A stretch of DNA of 64,000 bases from Blasia pusilla (lineage: Eukaryota; Marchantiophyta; Marchantiopsida; Blasiales): the NCBI GenBank assembly GCA_050084515.1, contig CM114273.1:20460001-20524000 (forward strand). Reading direction: 5' to 3'. Below, piece after piece: positions 10,701-22,000 of this stretch (position 1 is its first letter; the number at the start of each line of letters is the position of its first letter). The notes beneath the pieces were generated by a model. It saw nothing but the letters and a program-made list of their open reading frames with translations, was not told the DNA's origin and did no database searches. The position numbers and the translations under genes are program-made.

Positions 10701-13700
10701 CAGTCCACGACAGGAGAGTCCGGGGGCGGTCGGACCAGAGAGCACATGTGAGGTCCTCCTACTCATGTTCTTATAAAGTGCGGGACCCTCCCAGATTATA
10801 AAGAGCGTGACAGTGGGGACGAGCGAACAGAAGTCCTTGAGAAGCTCTTGTAACGGGAGTCACTGTCACTCCGGGTCGGTCAGTGGGACAGAGAGCAGAG
10901 CGCAGCGGGAAAAGTTCAGAGCTGCAGAGAAGGGGGGAACGGGGCTTCTTTTCTTTCTCCGTTTCATCGACTTTATAATAATCGTAATAATGAATATACA
11001 CCCTTTTTTTTATTAAAAATGAGGAAGACGCGGATGTTTTCTTCTCCCTACGCGCGCGCGAGCCGAACACCACAACACCACCTAAAGCTGCAGTTGATGC
11101 GGTGGCACCACAGTAAGTATGACACCTCACACAAAACGAGAAAGGCGCGGAACTTACCAGTGCTCAGCGCTTGTAAGTTACTCTCCGAGCGCCACGATAC
11201 AGCTTCTATTTCACACGTGTGAAACTGAACACGTTGCAGGGCAACGACTCGGCAAATCTCTTTCCCCATCACCGGTAGCTATCCTGGTGTCGTCCGCATT
11301 AGCCCGTCGCTGAGTACCGGGTAGCTCGATTTTGTTTAGACGATGCGGCAGAAAACATCGCATTTTCACGGGGGAAATTGGCGTGGATCTGTCGATTCCG
11401 TCCCTAATCACGGGAACGCTGTCTACTCTAGGAGGTGGTGGTAAGGATATCGACGTCGTCGTGCTGTCGGTCACCGGTGGATTTCGCCGGCTGTGGAATA
11501 GTGGACGCGAGGGGACGCTCAGACGCCGAAACTTTCAATGAAAAGGACAGGAGTCCCAAGTTTTACTTTACATGACGAAGGAGAAAGCACACTCCAAATA
11601 TGGAGGCATGCGGACTCCCGGGAAGAAGTTGGCAGAGACTTCGAGGCCTGTACTGAGAGCGGGTTCACGAATTTTCACTCGCAAACTGGATTTGGAACTT
11701 GGTGGCGCACGCATAACACGGTGTCGGCTGTGGCTCCGTGTGTGAGGACCGGTTTCGCATCCGGTCACGGAGGAACTCCTAGCGCACATTAAATGTTTGC
11801 GACTTCGGTATTGATTTCGTTTCGCTCGGGTGGAAGTTGGCCACGAATACTTTCGTAAACACCACCTTAGTCCTGAATCCTGATTGGTTACAGGACGCCC
11901 ACAGACAGAGTTGTTGGGTAACTTGGGTCGGAAAATGACGACGCTCGAACGCGTACGTCCACATGGTACTGTAGTAAAAGTCTCCCTCGCTCCCATCGCC
12001 GAAGTAGATTACCTCGAGAAATGCAGTTGTGGCGTCTGGACTCTGGGGATCATGGACATGGAACTCGCCTGCGATGACACGAGCCACCGATCGAGCGACC
12101 AGAACAACGAGAACATGAATATGCTATGCTGGCCGGACTTCACTCGTGTGGGGGATATCACTTCATGTTCCCATTGCACAGGAGAGGAGGAGGAAAACGG
12201 GAGCTCCGATGGAGTACGGAGATTACGGAATGGACAAACCCGTCCGGTAGTGACAGCGGAGCGACTATGATCGACCATCGTACGAACAGGATGGACGAAA
12301 TATTGAAATCCAAAATATTGCAGACGCCAGTCATTGGGATTAGGAACAGCTCCGCGTATCGACTCTCGAGTCTCGACAACCGGCGCTCGCTGCACCACCT
12401 TGTGGCCGTCGAGAAGAAGTGAAAGGTTAATATGGGATGTCGGTCCTCAAATCTGCAATATTTTTAAAACCTAATCAAAAGGACCGGCCAAGTCGGCCAG
12501 GACGGCGGTGGTGATGATTCGAGGAAGAGTTTACCACCCCCATCATAACGGTTCGATGGGATCACTTGACAGAGTTGACCTATGGCGGGTTCGTGTCATA
12601 ACTCTTCTACTGGACTGCTGGACCCGCTGAGCTCTCGCTGACAGGTTTCAGAACGTGTTAGGTTTTGATACCTCCCCAATACCAGTACCAGTTAACTGCT
12701 GTTAGCTGAATTGCCATTCTATCATTACGTCGCAGAGAAGTGAAGATGGATGTAATGATACCCTCGCTCGCTCATGAGTCCTGGAAGTCTGTGTACCTCA
12801 CCCCTCTTTTTAACTTCCGATGGGTTTTCCATCACTCGTTTTTATCGAAGTGCATCTTTGTTTCTAGAAGTCTGTGACAGAGTACGATTTTTCTATTCGA
12901 AAGTATTTTCTCCTCAAATCTCTGAATCTGTACGTTTGAGCTTCTTTCCAGATCAAGGGAAGACAGACGTCGACTGTGATTCCGAGAAGAGGAGAATTCA
13001 GAAGGAACTCGGCTCTGCGGAAGGAGCAGCTGAAGGCTCGCCTGAAATCCCGATCTCCAGCTGAAGCGAGGCGTTAGAGGGAGAACAAGAGATTTCCGCC
13101 CTCTCCATTAGTTACACACACCGCTTTATTCCTTCGCGACAGACTGTCGCGCGCATTTGTACCGACCTTTGTGCTCTCCCACGGAATATCGAGCGTGTTT
13201 TCCCCTCCTGGCGCTTCCTCCATCTCTGCATGTGCCTCTCACCTCTGCGCACATAAGGGAGCGCGAAGCCAACTCCCTCACAGGGCCTTACTGTTCCGGG
13301 CTGGTCCCCGGGTCCCCCTACTCTGCCGATCCCGTTTCCCATGACTTACTGGGCCGCGGGTTCAATTCCCGAGGTCACTGCGAACTGTTGTCACTAGAGT
13401 GTGGAAGTAAAGTGACAATAAGTCCTGGTGTCCTTTACTTCCATCCTTCCCGCTGCCTGCACCGGATTTCACTAGTGCCACTATCTACTTCACCATTGGC
13501 CATTCGAATGCGAATATCCACCGGCGCATTGCAATATGAAGATGCTCCACCGTAGGCCCAGCGCAAAGCGTGCAAGCGGCAGGCGGCCATAACGCGACAC
13601 CAAACTTGACCGCGGACAGACGGGGACTGCTTGCCACCTTATTTCCGCGGCATTCCGTGGACTCTCGGCGCGCCCACGGAAGCTTCCCAGACTCGTTAAC

Positions 13701-15310
13701 CACTGGGGAGGGGGACCGGGCCACGGCTACAACTCCCCTCTCTTCCGGCAGAACACACCGGCAGGCCAGGACAATCCGCCTCATGTCCGGGATTACGAGT
13801 ATTGCTAATTAAATTTGAGAATTTCCGATTGATTTAAAAGTTTCCTAAGAAAACCGGCTGGAATTCGAGTAGGTCCTTTGTATTTCGTATCTCAAAACCG
13901 GTTCAAAATCCGAAATTACCGTTTCCGATTGGACATTCCCGGCGATGGACCGCGTCCCGCGAAAAAACTTCCCGAACCCTCCTGTGAAGTTGAACTTCGA
14001 GGTTGAGGAACTTCCACTGTAGGGAAACAATAATTCCTCCTCCGCATGTCCTAACGGTGAAACAGCAGAATGGAACAGGGCCACGTCTAGACGACGAGGA
14101 AGTGGGACGCGCTACAGGGCCCACTTTCGGTGGCTTTCCCGACTTTGTCCTCACTTCCAGCGAGTACCTACTTGGGGCAACTCTGTGCGCGGCTATCACC
14201 GCAGAAGCGCCAGCTACGATTTTTCGGGAACCTTATACTATTCGCTGCTGCTGGAGACCAATCAGTTCTTCGCCTGAGTAGTTGCATTACATGCTATTGG
14301 TGTTCAAACGGGTGCAATGAATGGTTACCATCCGTCACTTTCATTGGTTAGCAGGTAACTGATAGATTTTAAATTCTCACGCACGTTTTTACATAGAAGT
14401 GTGTCTACAGTCATGTAGACAAGGATTTACAATACCTCATTTCTGCGTTCATTCATTCTTCCCGGTTGCTATTTTACTTCGCCGGGATTATACTTCCGAA
14501 CGGTACAGGATTTTCCGGACGACTGAGTTACCATCGGGCTTTTCTCTGTTCCTGGAGGTAGAATTGAATCTGAAGTGGAACAGTTCTCGAGTATAATTTC
14601 ATCTGTGTTTCAGAAGTATTTAAGATACCGAATGGTTGAATTATTCGGTTTGATATGTGCGCCTCTGCGCGTTCCAAACGTCAGCGGATATACTACAGAT
14701 TAGGAAATAATCCAAGCTTGGCAGTCTTAAGCGACGTTCATTCCACCTTTTCCACGTCCGAGTAGGTAGACGCTCTGAAAACCTTGCACCCATTTCAACG
14801 GACCAGTTAATTCAAATATTTTGGTCGATAACCGTAGTGAATTGGGAAAAATTGTGCGCACGAAAAAGTGCAGTGTTGAGATTATGAACAAAATGGGGAT
14901 ACATGTACATGGTTTGGGGTGGGGTTCAATACGCTCAGACCAGCTTTGACGTCCTTTCGTAATTCTCCGCGTTGACACAAGGGCGACCTATCTCTGGCAT
15001 CTAATGATGGAGACATGAATAACCTGTCCCCGTAAGAATTTGGAGAAGTGATAACTATTATCGTAACTCGAGAAGAACGATAGATCGGGGTGTGCATTAG
15101 CTGGCCAAAATAAGTTGCAACCCTCCATTCCTCGGCTCCACCACTAAAATCCCGTCTCGTAATGAGAGTTAATAGTCGTTAGAACTTCAAGGTGAATGAA
15201 TGAGTACCCACCACCAGGGTCCAGCAATAGCTGCGACTGGAAGAACAAATTACAAAATCCCGACTGATTGACAAAATGGGATGAAGAAGAGAACAACCTC
15301 CTCTCGACAT
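10701..15310. other. GC-balanced intergenic region downstream of the FAF gene
   Basis: The sequence is richer in CpG and GC than the flanks and shows none of the repeat families of the window. Reading frames up to 142 codons exist on both strands, but none shows a recognisable domain, and overlapping frames of similar length occur in several phases, as expected by chance at this GC. A hairpin at 13403-13442 is listed separately. An unrecognised gene with small exons cannot be excluded. Confidence 0.35.
13403..13442. other. Short perfect-stem hairpin
   Basis: GGAAGTAAAG at 13403-13412 pairs exactly with CTTTACTTCC at 13433-13442; the pairing extends inward through TGACA/TGTC with one bulge, leaving a loop of about 11 bases. 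Too short for a typical plant microRNA precursor. Confidence 0.5.
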
Positions 15311-17929
15311 TCACGATACACACGGCTGTTCCCAAAATCTCTTCTCGTGCGGCTTCCCCACTCCGTCGGCGCAGGAGAAAGCCGCGGCAACAGATGAGTA
15401 ACTCGGCAATCTTGGATCTGGGTCGTTGGGACACTCCGATCTCTTCTTCAGATTCCAGTGGTAGAAGGGATGTACGGGGGCTTTCAAATTCATACCCCCC
15501 TCCATGGTTTGCAAACCAGATACATAGGGAGGCTTCAGATCGAACGCTTCTTCCACTAGAACGCGAAGCGAAGAATCCTTCACTGTCTCTTCCTTAAGCA
15601 CTTCGACTCGGCCGATCTCACTGAGCGAAGTATTTCTTATACTGCGACATCGGTGCAAAGTCGGACCGCTGAGTCCCGTTTCAGGACCGAGGAACCTACC
15701 AGCGTTGCAACCCCAATAGTTATTGTTGTAAGGAGCTTGGGCATCACTCTTATAATTCACATGAGCTTGCAGGACTTTCTCTCTCTCTGTACTACGCGCA
15801 ATTTCGGAATTGCGGAGTGAATCCTCAACTCTCTTGACAGAAGGTTCAGTCCAAGGATGCAGATCCAGCTTTCTCCCGACGACGACATCCCGATTGACAT
15901 TCATTGGTGGCCCTTGCCGACACACCTCTCCAGGCCCATCCATATTTCCAGAGACATCATCCCACCCTCCACGATTCACAGTGCTCCAGCCAGATTCCCA
16001 AGATTTCGTCGAATTGAGGGACTCGTCAGCTTTCTCAATCTCGGCAACCTCCACCCCTTTGTCGAGCGCCTCAAGCTCAGCGGACAAGCTTCCCATTGGC
16101 CATACTTTTGGACCTTTCATCGATTTCTTCCTTCTGGCCTTTCCTATAACACTATCGACCACCAGGACTGAAGGGGCTTGTGGCGAAGCCTCCAAAGTCT
16201 GAACAACCTCATCGACCATAAAGCCCGACTTCTCCGCTTTAGTCTGCTCAAGAGTCGTGGAGTTACTCGATGCGATACCTACATGGACGCTCTCTTCAAG
16301 TCTCTGATCAGGCCCGCGGCTGCTTTGACGCCGTAGCTGCAAAACTAGGCGCCCGTGCTTACGGATAGGCTGAAACAGCACGGGTTGAGAGACTTCAACC
16401 TCCTGCAGAACAAATCTACCGTCACTTCGAATTGGCTGTAGCTGAACCCATGGCGTCTGACGGGGAGTGCGGGGAGAAGCGAATGTTCCGAGGGATCCCA
16501 AAGGTGGGGGAAAATCAGTCCCCCTCAATTTGGAATTCTTATTAACGGACGAGTCGCTTCTGAATTTGCCTTGCCCAGTCTGCACTTGAATGTCACCCGC
16601 CTCAACAAAATCTCCAGAAACTATGGCCCTACCGTTCGGAACTACAGAGCCGTTCGGTCTGCTGCTTACCGCATCCACATTTGGTGCACTCGAATCAGAC
16701 ACTGCTCGGACTGTAGAAGAAGTAACTCTGGTTTCTTCCTCCGCACGTACATCGCAAACCAAACCGCGTTCCTTGCAAGGTGTATCGTGAATATCCAGGT
16801 CATTGGACTGGACATCTGCCACCCGTCTGCTCGCCAAACCGGACGCGAGAATTGGGGTGTATAGAGAAGAATCCACAGGACATGTAGTCACAGCCCCGTC
16901 AACCAAAGTCCCGGCAGACACCCTGCATACATCACTGGCCTCGGCTGTCTCCTCCTCGGTGTCATATTCGGCCCAATCCGTGTATCCAGTGTTCGACCAA
17001 TCTCTCCACGAGTTCCGGTCTTCGCGATTCTTCCGTGCGGGGAATACCACATCCTCCGGAGACTGGAAATCCGCTGCTCCCATGTTAGAAAATAATCCGG
17101 AACACTTCCCGACTTGTTTTCGCGTGTACAAATCCGCGAGTGCACTCACACCGGTACCACTTGTGCTCGGAGCAGGAAGTTTCGGCGACAGCGTGGGAGC
17201 GATATCACCGCAACTGTAATCGTGCCAGAAGCTCCTCTCCTCTGTTCGCTTCTTCCGGGCTGGGAACGATGACTCAGTACCAGAGACACTGGACCCCAGG
17301 CTCGAGAAGACACTCGACTTCGAGATAGAAAACATGTCTGAGGACTTGGACTGATTTTTTGAAAAGAAATCGGTGACTGTGTTAATCACCGTTGTACTCT
17401 TCTCGACAGGAGCGTCGACATCAATTACACCCGAGCTCCAGTCTAGCCTTGAATTTCTCTCCTCACGCCAAGAGCTGTCTCCACGATTCTTCCTGGCAGG
17501 AAAGGTAAACTCTTCTGGCGCCACATCAACATTAACTGATCCCAGATCCGGAAACAGGCTTGAATTTGTACATTTGAACACTTCCGAATTCGAAGGCTTG
17601 AGTAAATCCGACAGAAACCCAGTGCTCTCCTGAGCTACGGTTTCCGTAGCACACTCCCCTGAGCCCCACTCGTGCCACAGCGAGACCCTCTCAGCAACGC
17701 GCTCACGGCCTTCCCTGATCTTCTTGGCGGGGAACGTCACATCTGCGGGGACAAAGACTGGAGCCCTAGAATTGGAAAATAGGTCTGATGCACAGTTCGA
17801 ATTCCTGGTGAACAAGTCTGATAGGAAATTGGAGGAGGAGCTACTGCGACATTTCGCGACGTCTTCAGTTCGGATCGAATCTGACGTCGAATCGAAGAAG
17901 GACTGCGAGCTAGGGTATGCACTCTCCAT
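15311..17929 (-). CDS. Large FAF-domain (FANTASTIC FOUR) protein with N-terminal repeats
   Basis: An uninterrupted 872-codon frame. The start is the first Met (17929-17927) after an in-frame TAG 48 bases upstream; the stop TGA is at 15313-15311. Residues about 472-536 carry the FAF domain: FPPPLGSL, then paired segments IRSDGRFVLQEVEV and IRKHGRLVLQLRR, the hallmark of two [RK]-x-x-GR-[FL]-VL units. FAF proteins are plant-specific; in Arabidopsis they restrain shoot meristem size and act on WUSCHEL. Four modules of 50-62 residues precede the domain. The C-terminal half has KGPKVWPMGSLSAELEALDK (605-624), a Trp-rich stretch (WESGWSTVNRGGWDD, 644-658) and ends in EQPCVS. The protein is Ser-rich, with no signal peptide or membrane segment, and is far longer than typical FAF proteins (roughly 150-450 residues). 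A single exon is usual for the family. Domain call is firm; the biological role here is inferred from the family only. Confidence 0.9.
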   Translation of the reverse strand: MESAYPSSQSFFDSTSDSIRTEDVAKCRSSSSSNFLSDLFTRNSNCASDLFSNSRAPVFVPADVTFPAKKIREGRERVAERVSLWHEWGSGECATETVAQESTGFLSDLLKPSNSEVFKCTNSSLFPDLGSVNVDVAPEEFTFPARKNRGDSSWREERNSRLDWSSGVIDVDAPVEKSTTVINTVTDFFSKNQSKSSDMFSISKSSVFSSLGSSVSGTESSFPARKKRTEERSFWHDYSCGDIAPTLSPKLPAPSTSGTGVSALADLYTRKQVGKCSGLFSNMGAADFQSPEDVVFPARKNREDRNSWRDWSNTGYTDWAEYDTEEETAEASDVCRVSAGTLVDGAVTTCPVDSSLYTPILASGLASRRVADVQSNDLDIHDTPCKERGLVCDVRAEEETRVTSSTVRAVSDSSAPNVDAVSSRPNGSVVPNGRAIVSGDFVEAGDIQVQTGQGKFRSDSSVNKNSKLRGTDFPPPLGSLGTFASPRTPRQTPWVQLQPIRSDGRFVLQEVEVSQPVLFQPIRKHGRLVLQLRRQSSRGPDQRLEESVHVGIASSNSTTLEQTKAEKSGFMVDEVVQTLEASPQAPSVLVVDSVIGKARRKKSMKGPKVWPMGSLSAELEALDKGVEVAEIEKADESLNSTKSWESGWSTVNRGGWDDVSGNMDGPGEVCRQGPPMNVNRDVVVGRKLDLHPWTEPSVKRVEDSLRNSEIARSTEREKVLQAHVNYKSDAQAPYNNNYWGCNAGRFLGPETGLSGPTLHRCRSIRNTSLSEIGRVEVLKEETVKDSSLRVLVEEAFDLKPPYVSGLQTMEGGMNLKAPVHPFYHWNLKKRSECPNDPDPRLPSYSSVAAAFSCADGVGKPHEKRFWEQPCVS
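16985..17824 (-). repeat. Four coding repeats in the FAF-domain protein
   Basis: Within the FAF gene, residues about 36-92, 106-167, 185-242 and 264-315 align as one module. Each starts with a [LV]-[SAT]-D-[LF]-x segment (LSDLF, LSDLL, VTDFF, LADLY), then a second Ser/Phe segment (SDLFS, NSSLF, SDMFS, SGLFS), then the most conserved core FPA[RK]K (FPAKKIR, FPARKNR, FPARKKR, FPARKNR), and ends in a tryptophan pattern W-[HR]-[DE]-[WY] (WHEW, LDWS, WHDY, WRDW). The spacing between units is variable, acidic/Ser-rich sequence. I recognise no described domain. Confidence 0.85.
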
Positions 17930-18996
17930 GACTCTGCGCGTCCAGGCGAGGGCACTGATACTTTGAGAGATGATCTAGGAGAATTCAAGTGCTGACACGG
18001 CCCGCGGGATCAAGTGCTGATAAAATCCAGCATTGCGTATATGCCCCGGACGGAAGAGGAGGGGGACGATGAAACGCGCTGAGAACAGCTGGAATGTACC
18101 GAATGAAGCCAGTACATCAACAGAAGAACCACGACAGATACTCTGTAGCCGACATCAAGGCTGTGGAAGAGGCAATGATCCAGGCTCATGGCCAACCTCC
18201 GGATGAGACGAAGAGAGGATGGGAAGAGGGAATCGGGAGTAGAAAGCTTGGGAAGGATTCAACGATGGAAGGGACTAGGGCATGGAGCAGTGGTCAAGAT
18301 GTAAAGAAAAATTCAGGAAAACGTGGGAACACAGCTGACTCAAGGGGACGATCGACAACAGGCGACAGGGTTTCTCAGTTCCTGACCAGAGCAGTTTTGA
18401 TGAAGCACGAACGGCACCTCCGACTACCTAGCATCACGAGGGCAGAAAACATCCGACTGTTTGTCGCACAAAGCCTATCTGAATTTTGCGAGGCCAGCAT
18501 GGAGTCCACGACTATCCGCGTATCCGTGTGGATGGCAAGGCAATCGCTTGTGATCCTCCCTACGGCCGCCGCGTCAAGTAGGCAGCGCTCAGCAGGCTAA
18601 TTTTGGGAGGATAACCAGTCCGTCCACATTCGCTCCCTACTTCTTCCTCTCTCCTACAAACTAAAGGCGGGATTACGCGCGCAGGCGGGAAGGCTGCAAG
18701 AGAATGCAAGAGCCTCGTCGCGAGCGCCGTTTCTTTTCTATCACACTCCCTTCCTCCCTAGCTATTACCTTCATATGACAGATCTTAGCGCTTTGAAAGC
18801 GGACGTAGTTTAGTCCAGAAATTTCACCGCTCCGGGCCAAAAGAACCAACGTATGTACCTCTGCCAATTATCCACCGCACAGCAGATATTCTTTCCGGGA
18901 CTAGCAGCAATCAGATATCGAACCGATCAGTCGACGAATGATAGGAGCGGCTGTGGCTGTCGTGGCATTGCTCTATCTCTCGTTCTTCCTCTGTGT

Positions 18997-19020
18997 TCTC
19001 TCTCTCTCTCTCTCTCTCTC
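18997..19020. repeat. (CT)12 microsatellite
   Basis: Twelve uninterrupted TC units, GA on the coding strand of the FAF gene. Confidence 0.95.
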
Positions 19021-19497
19021 TTCCTCTCTCTTGTGAGTGAGCCGCGACCTGAACTGCTCAAGAGAACTAAGGAGAAAATGCGTAGAATAACGGAGGGACG
19101 GACGGAGGAAAGATGAAACGGGCCCGAGAGTGAAGGGCGAGAAGAGCGGGGAATACCGCATTCGAAGAGCAGCGCAGGCCCGGCTTTGTAGCACCAACCC
19201 ACAGGAAACATCCGGCAAGCCGTTGGAGCGCAACCCTTCCCGACGAGCCCCTTTCCGGCGCTCTTAACTGATTTCAAAACTAACCCTAGGGTCTGGGCAT
19301 AGACTCTTCCAATCACAATTGACGATTCCTGACCGTAGGACTTCTCGCGGACGGATAATCCTACGAGAGGTAAAGAATGACCGGAAGAGGGGAAAAGATA
19401 ACCAGTACCTCGGAACCCCCAACAATGCTGCAAAGCTCCATAGTTTTGGGACTTACTTTTCGGCCCCGCTTGTGCGTACCTGGTAAAACACTACAAT

Positions 19498-19505
19498 CCA
19501 CGTGG
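19498..19505. promoter_or_regulatory. G-box palindrome
   Basis: CCACGTGG, the perfect core recognised by plant bZIP and bHLH factors, upstream of the FAF gene. The element occurs by chance at low frequency, so function is only suggested by position. Confidence 0.4.
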
Positions 19506-19560
19506 CATCATGAAAAGGTGGCTTATGTGTTTCATCTATTGGTCACGCCGTAGTCGGTCC

Positions 19561-22000
19561 AGTACCGCGGAACTCATTTCAGTAACTAAGTAACATTAGT
19601 CCAATTAAGAAAATACCCCACTTAATCAGCAACTCCCTCACATATGCCACTCTTCTTAACCCATTTTGATCAACTACAGTAGACGCTCTTTTCTATTTAT
19701 TTTAAAAGCTTAAATTCGCTGTCATCTTTCGAGTCTTGTGCGCGCAGGGTAAAAAAAAACTTTAACACTAGTGTTTGCGCATAAAAAAAATGAAGGGTGT
19801 TTATGCGGCTCGACGCACGCACACAGCGTGTTCTGAAAACTAGGTTTCACCCGGTCCATTCGCAACTTTCACTTAACTTAGCCTCGCAGAAATATTGTCC
19901 GGAATATATTTACGCACAATTCTTTTCTATTATCCACTCACTGTGCACATACTAATCTTCACTATGCGAGCACGGACTTATCTACGTGTTTCTAATCGTT
20001 TGGTCATTTGTTTTATTGATCAATATCTAGTGCGCAGCCTTGAGAGCGGGAAATTTGAGAGTTAGATATTACACGTGGATAGGTTAGATAGAAAAAAAAA
20101 AAAGTAGTGATTGTTTGTTGAGGCAACTACCTTCTTAAAATTTTATCTCCCATCGTCTACTATTTTCTTTCTCAGCTTAGCATAGCAATAATGTCACAAT
20201 TGAAATTCAGTAACTTGGAGTTGTTTCAACTTATGGAACAAGTCAGGAAGCCCCGTATTCTTTTGGAAAATCTATATTATAATTCGAAGATTGATTCTTA
20301 CTTTTATGGCCATATCTTGGTTACGTGACATGTTGTAAAATGAGCAAGGAGACCCATCATTTAAAATTTCAAAAAAATTGAATCACATCTATTAACCTCA
20401 ATTATTAATTCACTATGTGTGCATTGCATTGCATGGTTATATGACTAATAGTAAGGGAATGAATCATAAAGGAATGTTATCACTATCATTTATTTTCTAA
20501 GAGATGCTAATGGGTTTTTTCTATGTCTATTACTATATACAAAAATTTAAGGTCCTTCGATTCATTCTTTGTAGATCCTTGGTTTTTTCCATATCTAAGT
20601 CTTTTTTAAATTCTTGAAAGATCCTTAATATCATAAGATTGAATCTATTACTTATATTCTTATATAATATCTTACATTTTAATATATTTTATCCAACAGA
20701 TAATCAAATTTCAAAAAATATAATACAGAAAAAAATTTCAATTTCAAAATTATGGGAGTGAATGTATTTGGCACCGTTTAGTTATGAATAAATGAATCAT
20801 CTAATTTATGAAATGTACTTGAATGGATATTCCATTAAGTAGAATTTATCCGAAATTTATCATCATGCATTGATGGAAGATTAATGAAGTATTATAAGAA
20901 AAAATTCTATTATTATGAGGAAATGCCCTCATGACTTCAAATTTGACACATGTATAATTATTTCTACATGTATGGTTAGAAACACATCTCCCTACTCACA
21001 CATGTCTCCTCATATTCCAAATTGATCTCTTTATCATGTGGAGTGTTTAACACGTAAGCTCAGGCCCTGATCATAAAAAAATTTCACGATTGTTGGAACA
21101 TGAAGAGAAAAGTATTTGCGTTGAGCTCGTCCTTTAACTTGGAGTTGACGGACACCATAGCAAAAGCTATAGCCATGGAATAAATTTTAAATCTCATTCG
21201 TTCAATGCAGACCATAAATTGGTACATGCATACATTTTTACATCTTTGAGATACATGCTCTTTGTTTGTACATCACAAAATTTTTAATGCTTTTACCTTT
21301 ACCATGAATTTAGTGGGAATTTGAACTCATTAGCGATATTTTGAGCAACTGAAATATTCTAAAATATTTTACGATCCACTATCATAAAGGGAAAATAAGC
21401 TGAAACTCAGTAGTTAGGGGATCAAAATTCATTGTACACATGCCAAAATATTGTACAAATGTTTTGTATAAAAATATTTGTACTCATATTGTACTTATTT
21501 GTATACAAAATATTTGTACTCATTTCCATACAAATATTTGTATGTAAACTAGGAAATTCACACTCTTCTACCTACACCCTCCATCTTAGTAGGACTTCAA
21601 ATTTAAATTTCAAACCCTAAATATTCGAAATTCAATGCTAGGGCATCTTGTCATATGTAATAGGAGCTCATTCGAAAGATTTCCGCATACACATATTGCA
21701 ACGCTATATTCTTAGGCCTAACATGAGAACGTGTGAATTTTGAGCAAAGGACTGAAAGTCGCTTTATTTTGGAACACTAGAAACCACATTTCTTTCTGCG
21801 TGGTGGCAACTTACGGAGGCATTTCGGGCATGAGCACTTAGACGGTTGATATCGCTCATATCTTCTCCTGGAATTGGCTCGCCGAGTCCGGAAGCATCAA
21901 GAAAGACAAGGGCAAGATAAGCCCTCAAATAAAAGCTCGAAACGTACTTGCATGAGTAGTAACAAGGACGTACGACATTCCTCGGAAGGGAGAGAGGGAA
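19561..22000. other. AT-rich region without recognised gene
   Basis: Strongly AT-rich, with A and T runs and no long frame. At 21450-21545 the phrases TTTGTACTCAT and ATATTTGTA recur several times, a small degenerate tandem cluster. Nothing else recognised. Confidence 0.5.

Larger units (their letters stand above)
17930..19560 (-). promoter_or_regulatory. Upstream region of the FAF gene (5' UTR and promoter)
   Basis: The minus-strand gene is transcribed leftward, so its leader and promoter lie here. A purine-rich (GA)n tract on the coding strand (18997-19020 as CT on the plus strand) is of a type common in plant leaders and core promoters. A palindromic G-box, CCACGTGG, lies at 19498-19505, about 1.57 kb before the start codon. 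No strong TATA box stands out. The 168-codon frames at 18094-18600 (plus) and 18927-19433 (minus) show no recognisable features. Exact transcription start unknown. Confidence 0.45.

Noticed and set aside
11568-12398. Overlapping minus-strand frames of 102-142 codons
   Set aside because: Three phases are open over similar lengths, as expected by chance at this GC content; no family resemblance.
13345-13380. tRNA-like B box (GGGTTCAATTCCCG)
   Set aside because: A T-arm-like stem is present, but no matching acceptor strand or A box was found at the right distance upstream.
18094-18600. 168-codon plus-strand frame divergent from the FAF gene
   Set aside because: No domain, biased low-complexity composition, and it lies where the FAF leader and promoter are expected. 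Kept out of the gene list without transcript evidence.
18927-19433. 168-codon minus-strand frame upstream of the FAF gene
   Set aside because: It crosses the (GA)n tract, giving an Arg-Glu run, and has no recognisable feature; not in a position to be an upstream exon by any visible splice signal.
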